Source: Oceanitalea stevensii
GTDB taxonomy: Bacteria; Actinomycetota; Actinomycetes; Actinomycetales; Actinomycetaceae
Length of the DNA stretch: 64,000 nucleotides
Assembly: GCF_014837105.1 (NCBI RefSeq)
Contig: NZ_JACSPO010000001.1
Coordinates: 935,662 to 999,661, forward strand
Direction: 5' to 3'
Positions 1 to 11,388 of this stretch are shown piece by piece. Both the position numbers and the translations under genes were made by a program. The stretch's first letter is position 1. The number at the start of each line of letters is the position of its first letter. The notes beneath the pieces are model-generated. The model was given only the letters and a program-made list of their open reading frames with translations. It was not told where the DNA came from and did no database searches.

Positions 1-375
1 CCGCGCACGGCGGAGGAGGCGGAGGGCGGCTACTCGCTCGTCGCCGGCCAGCTCGTCGTCGACCTCACCGAGCTCGACGAGGACGCGACCCTCCCCGTCA
101 GCGTGACCTTCGGCAACCTCACCCTCGTCGTCCCCGAGGACGCCGACGTCACGGTCAACGCCGAGGTCACGGCCGGGGAGATCGTCGGCCCGCTCGACGA
201 CGACTGGTCCGGCCCCGGAGCGCCGTGGTGGGGCTCGACCCGCAGCGACGACTCCATCACCAACGGCGCGGGCATCAGCACGACCCTCGTCCAGGAGGGC
301 GACGGCCGCGGCCCGGAGATCGTCGTCGACGCGGCGGTCACCTTCGGCCAGCTCTACATCGAGGAGACGTCATGA
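1..375 (+). CDS. C-terminal fragment of a PspC/LiaF-like membrane-stress protein
   Basis: Reading frame 1 is open from the first base to a TGA at 373-375, so only the last 124 codons are present and the start lies outside the window. The visible part is soluble and beta-rich; GQLVVDLTEL followed by FGNLTLVVPEDADVTV resembles the C-terminal domain of LiaF/DUF4097-type proteins and of actinobacterial PspC-domain proteins, which sense cell-envelope damage. The downstream small membrane protein starts inside its stop codon (ATGA at 372-375), so the two are translationally coupled. The family call is from the repeated strand pattern only and is moderately sure; the N-terminal membrane part cannot be seen. 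Confidence 0.6.
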   Translation, partial: PRTAEEAEGGYSLVAGQLVVDLTELDEDATLPVSVTFGNLTLVVPEDADVTVNAEVTAGEIVGPLDDDWSGPGAPWWGSTRSDDSITNGAGISTTLVQEGDGRGPEIVVDAAVTFGQLYIEETS

Positions 376-587
376 CCGACACCGACAGCTACACCGACCC
401 CTCACCCGTGCGCCGCGGGCCCCGCGTGGGGACCGTCGTCTGGGGGATCATCCTGCTCCTGCTCGGGCTGGGGGTGCTGGGCGTCGGCGCCGGCCTCACC
501 GTGGACCTGCAGGCCGCGCTCATCGCGCTCCTCGCCCTCGCCGGGGTGGGCCTGCTCGTGAAGGCCCTCCTCACCCGCTCCGACTGA
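372..587 (+). CDS. Small two-helix membrane protein coupled to the LiaF-like gene
   Basis: Encodes 71 residues. After a short Asp/Thr-rich N-terminus and an RRGPR basic patch come two hydrophobic segments (about residues 19-39 and 44-64) separated by a short turn, ending in a Ser-Asp tail. Such LiaI-like small membrane partners commonly accompany LiaF/PspC-type proteins, and the ATGA overlap with the preceding stop shows co-translation. I chose the ATG at 372 because it matches the overlap and because the longer frame upstream is Arg/His-rich shadow sequence. Function is inferred only from the neighbour; a partner or anchor for the upstream stress protein is the simplest reading. Confidence 0.65.
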   Translation: MTDTDSYTDPSPVRRGPRVGTVVWGIILLLLGLGVLGVGAGLTVDLQAALIALLALAGVGLLVKALLTRSD

Positions 588-601
588 CCTGCCAAAACAC
601 A

Positions 602-644
602 CGCCGAGAGCCGGATTCCTCGTCGAGGAATCCGGCTCTCGGCG
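602..644. terminator. Long perfect palindrome between convergent genes
   Basis: Arms 602-622 and 624-644 are exact reverse complements (21 bp, one base between them). It sits between the stop at 587 (+) and the stop at 657 (-), so it probably ends transcription from both sides. There is no T tract on either side. Confidence 0.7.
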
Positions 645-656
645 CGTGCGGGAGTG

Positions 657-1175
657 CTAGGCGACGGGCTCGCGGACCGGCTCACGGGCCGGCTCGATGG
701 CCGCGGGGACCTTGGCGAGCTGGTTCATGCCCAGGCCGATGACGACGAGGAGGGCACCGAGGCCGATGACGAGGGCGGCGACGCCGTAGGAGACGACCGA
801 GGTGAAGAGCGAGGCGCGGAGGAAGGAGGCGTTCATGATCGTCTCGCGCTGCGCCTGGAACTCGGCGGCGGCCTCGGTGTCACCGGCGGCCTCGGCCTCA
901 CCGGCGAGGGCGCCGAGCTCGGCGTAGGTGGCGCCGTTCGTGGCGTGCAGCGCGTGGGTGTTGATGATGTCGGCCTGGGCGTAGGCGCTGAACGGGCCCT
1001 GGACCTCGGCGCCGGCGAGGAATGCGGCGTCCTCGGGGACGGTGATGTTCTCCGCCTTGAGCTGGCTGGTAACCATGCCCCAGGTGACGCCGCCGGCGAT
1101 GACGAAGATGGCTCCGGCAACGATGGCGAGGAGGCCTGCGATGCGGGCGATACCGGTGCGGCGGGTCGTGCTCAT
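657..1175 (-). CDS. Two-helix membrane protein of unknown function
   Basis: Encodes 172 residues with one N-terminal transmembrane helix (about 10-35), a mainly helical acidic/Ala-rich segment of roughly 85 residues, and a second helix (about 125-150) before a repetitive REPVREPVA tail. The architecture (helix, extracytoplasmic loop, helix) resembles a family that databases often label aromatic ring-opening dioxygenase LigA; no dioxygenase active-site residues are visible and that label should not be trusted. The ATG at 1175 is the first good start and is preceded by a GAAAGGA ribosome-binding site. The gene stands alone, convergent with the small membrane gene to its left. Confidence 0.7.
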   Translation of the reverse strand: MSTTRRTGIARIAGLLAIVAGAIFVIAGGVTWGMVTSQLKAENITVPEDAAFLAGAEVQGPFSAYAQADIINTHALHATNGATYAELGALAGEAEAAGDTEAAAEFQAQRETIMNASFLRASLFTSVVSYGVAALVIGLGALLVVIGLGMNQLAKVPAAIEPAREPVREPVA

Positions 1176-1317
1176 GGTGTGGTCCTTTCACAGTGGCTCA
1201 GTTGCCGTGAGGCCCGTGCTGGGCTTCTGAGGACAATTCTGGCGTTCCGGATTGTCCGATTCCGGGCCCATGGTCCCAGGCCGGCCCCGCGGAGCCGGGA
1301 GCGCGCCGTGACCCGCG

Positions 1318-1740
1318 TCACTCTTCCGCGTCGGGCCGGACCGGCACGTCGCTGCGCCCCGGCCCCGCGGTGAGGGTCAGCGTCACCGTCACCGCGAACG
1401 CCAGCCACGTCGTCACGCTCCCCAGCCCGACGCTGAACGTCGCCGGGACGGAGAACATCAGCCCGGCCCCACCGGCAGGGAGCTGACCCTCGACCAGGCC
1501 GAGGAGGAGGCAGACGCCGAGCGCCGCACCGACACCCAGGCCCCACCGACGCCCCCATGCCCGGAACCCGAGGACGCACAGCGAGGTGACGACCACCGCG
1601 GCGACCGTCGCGAGCCACGACGACCGCCCGTGCACCACCGCTTCGTGTTGCTGGTGGACGACTGCCGCGGAGAGCGTGAGGAACCACACCAGCCCTGCGG
1701 CGACCCCGACGGCGGTGACGAGTGCCGGCCTGGTCCTCAT
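1318..1740 (-). CDS. Four-helix integral membrane protein, unknown
   Basis: The 140-residue product is almost entirely hydrophobic, with about four transmembrane segments (near 7-28, 41-60, 68-86 and 103-125) and a polar, acidic C-terminus. The ATG at 1740 starts the hydrophobic pattern; the longer open frame upstream is Arg/Ala-rich shadow of the neighbouring glycosyltransferase. No family motif is recognised. It lies downstream of the glycosyltransferase gene on the same strand with a gap of about 125 bases, so it may be its own unit. Confidence 0.6.
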   Translation of the reverse strand: MRTRPALVTAVGVAAGLVWFLTLSAAVVHQQHEAVVHGRSSWLATVAAVVVTSLCVLGFRAWGRRWGLGVGAALGVCLLLGLVEGQLPAGGAGLMFSVPATFSVGLGSVTTWLAFAVTVTLTLTAGPGRSDVPVRPDAEE

Positions 1741-1865
1741 GAGCACACCTACATCTTCGGAGGTTCTCCCGGACGGGCCCAGGATGGCAACGATCGGCAC
1801 CGCGATCAAGACGTCCCGGGAGCTCCTGCCTCGTGGCGCCGCCCCGTCCCGTGAGCCGTGGGCGG

Positions 1866-4636
<2,771 letters not shown>

Positions 4637-4638
4637 GC

Positions 4639-5058
4639 TCACCTCGCCAGAGTAGCCGCGCGTCGGGACACCACGCCCGGGAGGTCCGTCTCGAACCAGC
4701 CCTTGGCGCGGTGCTCCATGACGAAGGACAGCACCGGAACGACACCGGCGACGACGAGCGCCGCCATCCGGCCCAGGCCCCAGCGCATCGCGGACCACAG
4801 GTTGAGGACGCTGACGAGGTAGACGACGTAGATCCAGCCGTGCGCGAAGGGGATCCACCCGATCCACGCCTCGACCTCCGGCCCCACCCCGACGAGGTAG
4901 ACCAGGACCATCTCCACGCACAGGAGCAGCAGCATGACGCCTGTGACAAATGCCATGGCCCGGTAGAACGTCCAGGCCCCGCGCGCCTTGCGCTCGCGCT
5001 CCGCCCGCAGGGCCGCACCCGGTGCGGTGCCCGGTGCGGCGGTGGTGTCCTCGCTCAT
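4639..5058 (-). CDS. DUF3817 integral membrane protein
   Basis: A 139-residue protein with a charged N-terminus (about 30 residues) and three hydrophobic segments, including [20 protein letters not shown] and [13 protein letters not shown], the pattern of the DUF3817 family. It is a small membrane protein that lies just upstream of guaA in many actinobacteria; no biochemical role is established that I know of. It stops 2 bases before the guaA start, so it is the first gene of a guaA operon. The ATG at 5058 is preceded by AAGGAGGACGC, a strong ribosome-binding site. Confidence 0.85.
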   Translation of the reverse strand: MSEDTTAAPGTAPGAALRAERERKARGAWTFYRAMAFVTGVMLLLLCVEMVLVYLVGVGPEVEAWIGWIPFAHGWIYVVYLVSVLNLWSAMRWGLGRMAALVVAGVVPVLSFVMEHRAKGWFETDLPGVVSRRAATLAR

Positions 5059-5166
5059 GCGTCCTCCTTGCGCCCGCCCCTGCGAGCTCCTCCCCAGTGT
5101 CTCAGGCGCCGCCGACGGCGGAAAACAGGCTGCCCGGTGTCGTCGGCGACACCTAGGCTCAGGCTC

Positions 5167-6939
5167 GTGCTCGACGTCCCGACCGGCCACCCCGGTCATC
5201 CGCCTCTCGGCGCGCCCACGGCCTTCCTCGCCTGGGCCGCCCGCGGGGCCTGGCCCACCCTCCTCCTCGGCTGCCTCCTCGCCTCCGTCGTCTCCCTCGC
5301 GGGAGCCGCGGTGCCGCTCGTCCTGGGCACCGCCCTGGACAGCGGGCTCGCCGACGGCGTCTCCACCCGCCTCCTGTGGCTGGCCCTCGCGCTCGTGGGG
5401 ATCGGGCTCCTCAGCGCGGTCGCGACGAGCGTCGGCCACGCCGCCGAGGTCGGCGGCTGGCTGCACGGCGCCTTCAGCGCCTCGCGCCTCGTGGGGCACC
5501 ACGTGACGCGGACCGGCCCCGCGATCGGCGAGGAGCTGCCCACCGGGGAGGTCGTCAGCGCCGTCGCCAACGACTCCTTCCAGGTCGGCAACGTCCTGGA
5601 GCTGCTGCCCGCCTTCGTCGGCGGGCTCGTCGGCTACCTCGCCGTCGCCGTCTACATGCTCCAGCAGTCCCCCACGCTCGGGGTCGTCGTCGCGCTGGGG
5701 CTGCCCGTCGTCACCGTCGTCGTCTCCTTCCTCATCAAGCCGCTCCAGGCCCGCCAGAAGGAGCAGCGCGACGCCGCCGGACGGCTCGCGACGCTCGCGA
5801 CCGACACCGTCTCCGGCCTGCGGATCCTGCGCGGCATCGGCGGCGAGGACGTCTTCGCCGAGCGCTACCGTGCGCAGTCGCAGCGGGTGCGGCGGGCCGG
5901 GGTGCGGGTCGCCGGGCTGTCCTCGGTGCTCGAGGCGCTCCAGATCCTCCTGCCCGGCCTCTTCGTCGCCTGCGTCGTGTGGCTCGGGGCCCGGCTCGCG
6001 ATCACCGGTGAGATCTCCCCCGGGCAGCTCGTCACCTTCTACGGCTTCACCGCCTACCTGTCCGAGCCGCTGCGCTGGGTCACCCAGTTCATCAACTTCC
6101 TCACCCGGGGACGCGTCGCCGCCCGCAAGATCACCGGCGTGCTGTCGGTGACCCCGGAGGCCGGGACGCTGGCGGAGTCCGAGGCGGCCGACTCGCTGCC
6201 CCGCCCCGCCGTCCCGTCCACGCCCGGCGCGCTCGTCGACACGCTCACCGGGCTCTCGCCGCGCCCGGGTGCGCTCACCGCCGTCGTCACCCCGCGGCCC
6301 GGGGAGGCCGAGGCGGTGGCCGGCCGGCTCGGGCGCCTGGACGACCGCAGCAGCACGGAGGTCCTGCTCGACGGCGTGCCGCTGCGCGAGCTGCCCCTCG
6401 CCGAGGTCCGTCACCGCGTCGTCGTCGCCTCCTCCACCCCGCAGCTGTTCACCGGCCCGCTGCGCGCGGCGCTCGACGCCCGCGAGGACGGCCTGGACGA
6501 CGCGACCCTCCTGCGCGCCCTCCACACGGCCGACGCGCACGACGTCCTCGAGTCGCTGCCCGAGGGCCTGGACGGGGAGATCACCGAGAAGGGCCGCTCC
6601 CTGTCCGGTGGCCAGCGCCAGCGGGTCGCGCTCGCCCGCGCGCTCCTCACCGAGCCGCAGGTGCTCGTCCTCGTCGAGCCGACCAGCGCCGTCGACGCCC
6701 ACACCGAGGCGCGGATCGCCGCGCGTCTCGCCGAGTACCGCCGCGGGCGGACCACCGTCGTCCTCACCGCCTCCCCGCTCGTCCTCGAGCACGCCGACGA
6801 CGTCGTCCTCCTCGACGACGGCGTCGTCCACGCCCACGGCCGCCACCGCGAGCTCCTCGCGCGCGCCGCGGCCGGTGAGCCGGACGCGCAGGCCTACCAC
6901 GCCGTCGTCGGCCGGTCCCTCACCACGGAGGTGGTCTGA
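5167..6939 (+). CDS. ABC exporter half-transporter with degenerate Walker motifs
   Basis: A 590-residue membrane-domain plus ATPase protein (about six helices to residue 330, then NBD). The NBD is asymmetric: the Walker A position reads VVTPRPGEAEA with no GxxxxGKS/T, and Walker B reads VLVLVEPTSAVD with Val in place of the usual Asp, while the signature LSGGQRQRVALARAL is intact. It therefore cannot bind ATP normally itself but can supply the signature half of a composite site to its partner, which starts in its stop codon (TGATG). I chose GTG 5167, preceded by TAGGCT at 5154-5159 as a possible -10 for a near-leaderless message. Substrate is unknown; multidrug or lipid-type export is the family norm. 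Confidence 0.9.
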   Translation: MLDVPTGHPGHPPLGAPTAFLAWAARGAWPTLLLGCLLASVVSLAGAAVPLVLGTALDSGLADGVSTRLLWLALALVGIGLLSAVATSVGHAAEVGGWLHGAFSASRLVGHHVTRTGPAIGEELPTGEVVSAVANDSFQVGNVLELLPAFVGGLVGYLAVAVYMLQQSPTLGVVVALGLPVVTVVVSFLIKPLQARQKEQRDAAGRLATLATDTVSGLRILRGIGGEDVFAERYRAQSQRVRRAGVRVAGLSSVLEALQILLPGLFVACVVWLGARLAITGEISPGQLVTFYGFTAYLSEPLRWVTQFINFLTRGRVAARKITGVLSVTPEAGTLAESEAADSLPRPAVPSTPGALVDTLTGLSPRPGALTAVVTPRPGEAEAVAGRLGRLDDRSSTEVLLDGVPLRELPLAEVRHRVVVASSTPQLFTGPLRAALDAREDGLDDATLLRALHTADAHDVLESLPEGLDGEITEKGRSLSGGQRQRVALARALLTEPQVLVLVEPTSAVDAHTEARIAARLAEYRRGRTTVVLTASPLVLEHADDVVLLDDGVVHAHGRHRELLARAAAGEPDAQAYHAVVGRSLTTEVV

Positions 6940-8672
6940 TGCAGCTCCCCGTCGCCGACTCCCGGCGCGTGCGCGCCTTCGCCGGGCGGCTGCTGCGCTC
7001 CTACCGTCGCCCGCTCGCCACCGTCGTCGTCCTCCAGGGCCTGGCGGCGGTCGCCGCGCTCGCCCTGCCGTGGCTGCTCGGCGGGCTCGTCGACGCCGTC
7101 GTCGACGGGACCACGCGCCGCTACGTCGACACCGTCGCGCTGTGGCTCGTGGGGGTCGTCGTCCTCCAGGCGCTCGTCACCCGCTACGCCCAGCGCAGCG
7201 CGATGGTCCTCGGTGAGGAGGTCTTCGCCGAGCTGCGTGAGCGATTCCTCTCCGGCGTCACGCACCTGCCGCTGTCGACCGTCGAGCGCGCCGGCACCGG
7301 TGACCTCCTCGGGCGGACCACCAACGACATCGACCGCGTGCAGTGGGCGGTGCGCTTCGGCGTCCCGCGGGTCCTCGTCACGACGACGACGATCGTCCTC
7401 ACCTTCGGGGCGGCACTGCTCGCCTCCCCGCTCGTGGCGCTGGCGATGCTCGTCGGCCTGCCGGTGCTCGCGCTCGCCACCCGCCGCTACCTGCGCCGCT
7501 CGGCTCCCGCCTACCGGGAGAACGCCGCCGCCTACGCCGACCTCAACGGGGTGCTCACCGAGTCGGTCGAGCACGCCGCGACGGTCGACGCGCTCGCCCT
7601 GGGCCACCAGCGCCGCCGCCGGTCCGACGCCGTCGTCGCCGCGGCGTGGAACACCGAGAAGGTGACGCTGCGGCTGCGGATGTCGGTGTTCTTCTGGCTC
7701 GTCACGTCCTTCGCGCTGCCGGTGGCTGCCGTCGTGCTGTGGGGCGCGCACCTCGTGGGTGCGGGCCTCGTCACCCTCGGCGCCGTCACCACGGTCGCGC
7801 TGTACGTCATCCAGATCCGCGGCCCGCTCTTCGAGCTGCTCATGTGGGTGGACGAGATCCAGGTGGCGACGGCGAGCCTCGCGCGCATCGTCGGCATCGA
7901 GCTCGTGCCGCCGGACCGCGAGGCCGGACCCGCGCGGCCCGAGCGCGAGGACGTGCGCGCCCGCGAGGTGCGCTACGCCTACCGCGACGGCGAGGACGTC
8001 CTCCACGGCATCGACCTCACCCTCGCCCCGGGGGAGCGGCTGGCGATCGTCGGTCCGTCCGGGGCCGGGAAGTCGACCTTCGGGCGCATGCTCGCCGGCA
8101 TCCACCCGCCCACCGGTGGGCGGGTGACGATCGACGGCGTCCCGCTCGTCGACCTGCCCGAGGAGGAGCTGCGCCGGCACGTCGCGCTCGTCACGCAGGA
8201 GCACCACGTCTTCGTCGGCTCCGTCGCGGACAACCTGCGGCTGGCCAAGCACGACGCCGACGACGCCGAGCTCGCCCGCGCCCTCGAGGCCGTCGACGCC
8301 CACGACTGGGTGGCGGCGCTGCCCGAGGGCATGGCGACGGCGGTCGGCTCGGGAGGTGCGACGCTCACGCCGGCGCAGGCCCAGCAGCTCGCGCTCGCCC
8401 GGCTCGTCCTGCTCGACCCGCACACCCTCGTCCTCGACGAGGCGACCTCGCTGCTCGACCCGCGCGCGGCCCGGCACCTGGAGCGCTCGCTGTCCGCGCT
8501 GCTCACCGGCCGGACGGTGGTGGCGATCGCCCACCGCCTGCACACCGCGCACGACGCCGACCGGGTCGCCGTCATGGAGGCCGGCCGCATCGCCGAGATC
8601 GGCCCCCACGAGGAGCTTGTCGCCGCCGGCGGCGAGTACGCCTCCCTGTGGCAGTCCTGGCAGCAGGACTGA
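6939..8672 (+). CDS. ABC exporter half-transporter with degenerate signature motif
   Basis: A 577-residue partner of the preceding gene, with six helices in the first 300 residues and an NBD carrying an intact Walker A (GPSGAGKST) and Walker B (TLVLDEATSLLD). Its signature is replaced by LTPAQAQQLALARL instead of LSGGQ. Combined with the partner, one composite ATP site has all consensus motifs (this Walker A/B with the partner signature) and the other has none, so the pair should be an obligate heterodimer with a single hydrolytic site. The ATG at 6939 overlaps the upstream TGA. A minisatellite begins 1 base after its stop. Confidence 0.92.
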   Translation: MQLPVADSRRVRAFAGRLLRSYRRPLATVVVLQGLAAVAALALPWLLGGLVDAVVDGTTRRYVDTVALWLVGVVVLQALVTRYAQRSAMVLGEEVFAELRERFLSGVTHLPLSTVERAGTGDLLGRTTNDIDRVQWAVRFGVPRVLVTTTTIVLTFGAALLASPLVALAMLVGLPVLALATRRYLRRSAPAYRENAAAYADLNGVLTESVEHAATVDALALGHQRRRRSDAVVAAAWNTEKVTLRLRMSVFFWLVTSFALPVAAVVLWGAHLVGAGLVTLGAVTTVALYVIQIRGPLFELLMWVDEIQVATASLARIVGIELVPPDREAGPARPEREDVRAREVRYAYRDGEDVLHGIDLTLAPGERLAIVGPSGAGKSTFGRMLAGIHPPTGGRVTIDGVPLVDLPEEELRRHVALVTQEHHVFVGSVADNLRLAKHDADDAELARALEAVDAHDWVAALPEGMATAVGSGGATLTPAQAQQLALARLVLLDPHTLVLDEATSLLDPRAARHLERSLSALLTGRTVVAIAHRLHTAHDADRVAVMEAGRIAEIGPHEELVAAGGEYASLWQSWQQD

Positions 8673-8673
8673 G

Positions 8674-8900
8674 GAACAACTCAGCTGTCGCCGCGGGGGT
8701 ATCCCCGCCCCCCTTCGCCGCGGGGGTATCCCCGCCCCCCTTCGCCGCGGGGGTATCTCCGCCCCCCTTCGCCGCGGGGGTATCCCCGCCCCCCTTCGCC
8801 GCGGGGGTATCTCCGCCCCCCTTCGCCGCGCGGGGGTATCCCCGAACCCCTCGCCGCGCGGGGGTATCCCCAACCCCCTTCGCCGACAGCTGAGTTGTTC
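8674..8900. repeat. 17-bp inverted repeat bracketing a 7-copy minisatellite
   Basis: Arms 8674-8690 (gaacaactcagctgtcg) and 8884-8900 are perfect reverse complements. Between them are seven tandem units: five of 27 bp (8689-8715, 8716-8742, 8743-8769, 8770-8796, 8797-8823), one of 28 bp (8824-8851) and one of 29 bp (8852-8880). Each unit has cgggggtatccccg, able to form a small G/C hairpin, followed by a pyrimidine run. Units 3 and 5 share tatctcc; units 6 and 7 share an extra cg and an aa. The block fills the gap between convergent genes; both DNA strands carry regular G runs. The same 17-bp motif occurs again at 39885-39960. Confidence 0.95.
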
Positions 8901-8905
8901 ATTTC

Positions 8906-9388
8906 TCAGCCGGCCAGCTCCTCCGCCAGCTCCCGCTCGTCCGCCTCGGAGAGCGAGGTCTTGAGGACCGTCCCACCGAAGTCGCCCATCGCTGCGGCGA
9001 ACTTGTCCTCCGTCACCTTCCGCGCCATGACGACGACGGCTGCCTTGCCGGGCTCGAGCAGGCCCTGCACGCGGTCCTGGAAGCTCCGGTTGATCCCGGA
9101 CCTGCCGAGCCTGCCCGTCAGCGCACCGAGCGCGCCGCCGACGAGCAGCCCGAAGGCCGGGACGAGGAACAGGAGGCCGAAGATCGCCCCCCACAGGGCC
9201 CCCGAGGCGGTGGACGCCCCGACGACGTTCGACGGCGTGTCGACGTGCTTCTCGCCGTCGTCGTCGACGCGCACGAGCGCGAGCCCGGCGAGCTCGACGA
9301 TGAAGTCCCGCTGCAGGTCCAGGACCTTGTCGTAGGCATGTCGGGCCGTGACGTGGTCGTCGTACCCGAGGATGATCAGCTCTGACAT
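8906..9388 (-). CDS. DUF1269-type membrane protein
   Basis: A 160-residue protein beginning SELIILGYDD, with an alpha/beta N-terminal part, a Gly-rich central hydrophobic stretch (about residues 62-95, LWGAIFGLLFLVPAFGLLVG) and a C-terminal part rich in charged residues. This is the pattern of DUF1269 proteins, whose role is unknown; some are linked to stress or to potassium and copper homeostasis contexts. The ATG at 9388 is preceded by GAAGGAGCG. It is a single gene whose 3' end abuts the minisatellite arm. Confidence 0.8.
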   Translation of the reverse strand: MSELIILGYDDHVTARHAYDKVLDLQRDFIVELAGLALVRVDDDGEKHVDTPSNVVGASTASGALWGAIFGLLFLVPAFGLLVGGALGALTGRLGRSGINRSFQDRVQGLLEPGKAAVVVMARKVTEDKFAAAMGDFGGTVLKTSLSEADERELAEELAG

Positions 9389-9526
9389 CTCAACGCTCCT
9401 TCTCCGGAACCCGGTCAGTCCCCACCCTTCCACCAGGCACGGCGGGGACGGTACCCCCGGGAAGGGGGAGCACCGGGTGACCGCAGCCCCGAAGGGTTCG
9501 CCAGAGCCCGGCAGGACGGAGGCACG

Positions 9527-9583
9527 ATGACTGCGCAGCGTGTGGTCGCACCGGTGCCCGGCGCGTCCGGCGCCGGGCCATGA
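9527..9583 (+). CDS. 18-codon upstream ORF coupled to the GDPD gene
   Basis: ATG at 9527 is preceded at good distance by GGAGG (9518-9522) and reads MTAQRVVAPVPGASGAGP before a TGA at 9581-9583 that overlaps the GDPD start as ATGA. The GDPD start itself has no comparable ribosome-binding site. This looks like a translational-coupling leader rather than a functional peptide; real translation is unproven. Confidence 0.45.
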   Translation: MTAQRVVAPVPGASGAGP

Positions 9584-11376
9584 CCGGTGACGTGCCGGTC
9601 CCCGGCGGTCGTGGGCTCGCTGTCGGCACCGCTCTGCGTGTCCTCTCTGCGCACTGGCGGACCTGGCTGCGGGTCTCCGTACCCCTCCAGCTCCTCACCG
9701 CCCTCGTCGCTGGGCCGGTGGTCGGCCTGCTCCTCGCGGCCGCGCTGCGAGCCGCCGGTGTGCCCACGCTGACCGAGGCCAGCCTGGGCCAGGTGCTGCG
9801 TCACCCCGCAGCGGTCCTGCTCCTCACCGTGCTCACCGTCGTCGCCACGTCGGCGGCGCTGCTCCAGCACGCGGCCTTCGTCCTGTTCGCCCGCGGGCTG
9901 ACCCACGGACGGGTGCCGCGCCTGCCGGAGCTCGCCCGCCAGGGCGCTGCCGTCCTCGTCCGCTCCGCCGGACCACAGCTCGGGCTGCTCGCGCTCTACC
10001 TGCTCGTCCTCGCTCCCCTCGGTGGCTTCGCGGTGGGCGCCTCGTTCGTCCGACCGCTCGAGGTCCCTGCCTTCATCGGCGGCGAGCTCCGGAAGACGCC
10101 CCTCGGGACGGCGGCCTGGCTCGGCGCCATCGCCCTCCTCGGGTACACCAACCTCCGCCTGCTGCTCGTCCCGACCTTCGTGCTCACCGCCGGCCTCACC
10201 CCCGCCGGCGCCTACGCCGCGAGCTGGCGGGCCACCCGTGGACGGGTCACCCGCCTCGCACTCGTCGTGGCAGGACTCTGGCTCGTCGCCGCCGTCGGCC
10301 TCGCGGCACTCGTCACCGCGGCCGTCGCCGTCACACGCCTGTCGGACGCCCTCTGGCCTGCCGTGTCACCGGTCGTCGCCGGAGCAGCCCTCGTCGTCGC
10401 CCAGGTGGTCCTCCTCGGCGGCGGCGGCCTGCTCGCGGCCTTCGTCGCGCTCCTGCTGCTCGGCATGGTCCCCGGCCGCCCGCCGGCGCCTGCGGGCCCG
10501 GTGCGTCCCGGTCGCGCGAGGCCCCACCGGGCGCTCGCGGCTTTCGCACTGGTGGTGCTCGCCACCGGGACGGGGGTCGCCGGCGCGGCGAGCCTCCGCT
10601 CCCCTGACCCCGGGCAGGCCACCCTCGTCATCGCGCACCGCGGTGCGACCTACGGCGCCGTGGAAAACACCCTCGAGTCGCTGCAGGCGGCAGCCCGGCT
10701 CGGCGCGGACGTCGTCGAGCTCGACGTCCTCCAGGCGGCGGACGGGGGCCTGGTGGTGGTCCACGACACCAACCTGCGCCGGGTCGCGGGAGTCAACCGG
10801 GACGTCGCCGACCTCACCACCGAGGAGCTCACCGCCACGACCGTCCGGCAGGCCGGTCACGAGTCGACCATCCCGACCTTCGCCGCCTTCGCCGAGCGGG
10901 CCGCCGAGCTGGGCGTCCCCCTGCTCGTGGAGATCAAGGAGCACGGGCGGGAGCGCGGCGACATGGTCGGTGACGTCGTCGCCGTCCTCGAGGCCCACGA
11001 CCTCGTCGGCACGTCCCTGGTCCAGGCCTTCGACCCGGCGGTCGTGGCCGAGATCGAGAGCCGCTTCCCGCACGTCACCACCGGGGGCGTCGTCGCCTTC
11101 TCCCGTGGCCGCCTCGACCCCGGGGCCGCCGACTTCCTCACCCTGGAGCAGAGCTCCTACACCCCTGACCTCCTGCGCCAGGCCCACACCGCCGGTGTGC
11201 AGCTGTTCCTGTGGACCGTGACGGAGCCGCGGCGGATGCGGGCCTTCGTCCGGGAGGGCGTCGACGGCGTCATCACCCCCTCCCCGAGCGTCGCCCTGGA
11301 GCAGCGCGGGGCCGTCGCCGCGGAGACCGGCGTGTCGGACCGCCTCGCCGACCTCATCCGCTCGCTCGTCAGCTAA
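9580..11376 (+). CDS. Membrane-anchored glycerophosphodiester phosphodiesterase
   Basis: A 598-residue protein. The first ~335 residues form a GPDPase membrane domain with about eight hydrophobic helices; the rest is a GDPD TIM barrel with the catalytic HRGATYGAVENT, ELDVLQAADGG and VVHD motifs and a later LVEIKE. GDPD enzymes hydrolyse glycerophosphodiesters to glycerol 3-phosphate and an alcohol; the fused membrane domain suggests action on membrane lipid or teichoic-acid-like substrates. The start overlaps a short upstream ORF (ATGA). An in-frame alternative start was not seen. It is convergent with SURF1, 12 bases apart. Confidence 0.9.
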   Translation: MTGDVPVPGGRGLAVGTALRVLSAHWRTWLRVSVPLQLLTALVAGPVVGLLLAAALRAAGVPTLTEASLGQVLRHPAAVLLLTVLTVVATSAALLQHAAFVLFARGLTHGRVPRLPELARQGAAVLVRSAGPQLGLLALYLLVLAPLGGFAVGASFVRPLEVPAFIGGELRKTPLGTAAWLGAIALLGYTNLRLLLVPTFVLTAGLTPAGAYAASWRATRGRVTRLALVVAGLWLVAAVGLAALVTAAVAVTRLSDALWPAVSPVVAGAALVVAQVVLLGGGGLLAAFVALLLLGMVPGRPPAPAGPVRPGRARPHRALAAFALVVLATGTGVAGAASLRSPDPGQATLVIAHRGATYGAVENTLESLQAAARLGADVVELDVLQAADGGLVVVHDTNLRRVAGVNRDVADLTTEELTATTVRQAGHESTIPTFAAFAERAAELGVPLLVEIKEHGRERGDMVGDVVAVLEAHDLVGTSLVQAFDPAVVAEIESRFPHVTTGGVVAFSRGRLDPGAADFLTLEQSSYTPDLLRQAHTAGVQLFLWTVTEPRRMRAFVREGVDGVITPSPSVALEQRGAVAAETGVSDRLADLIRSLVS

Positions 11377-11388
11377 GGCCGCCCGCCC

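Noticed and set aside
657-1175. LigA aromatic-ring dioxygenase label
   Set aside because: Two membrane helices and no catalytic residues; this is a known misnomer for such proteins.
8689-8880. Tandem repeats as a possible CRISPR array
   Set aside because: Units are contiguous without unique spacers and no cas genes are near; it is a minisatellite.
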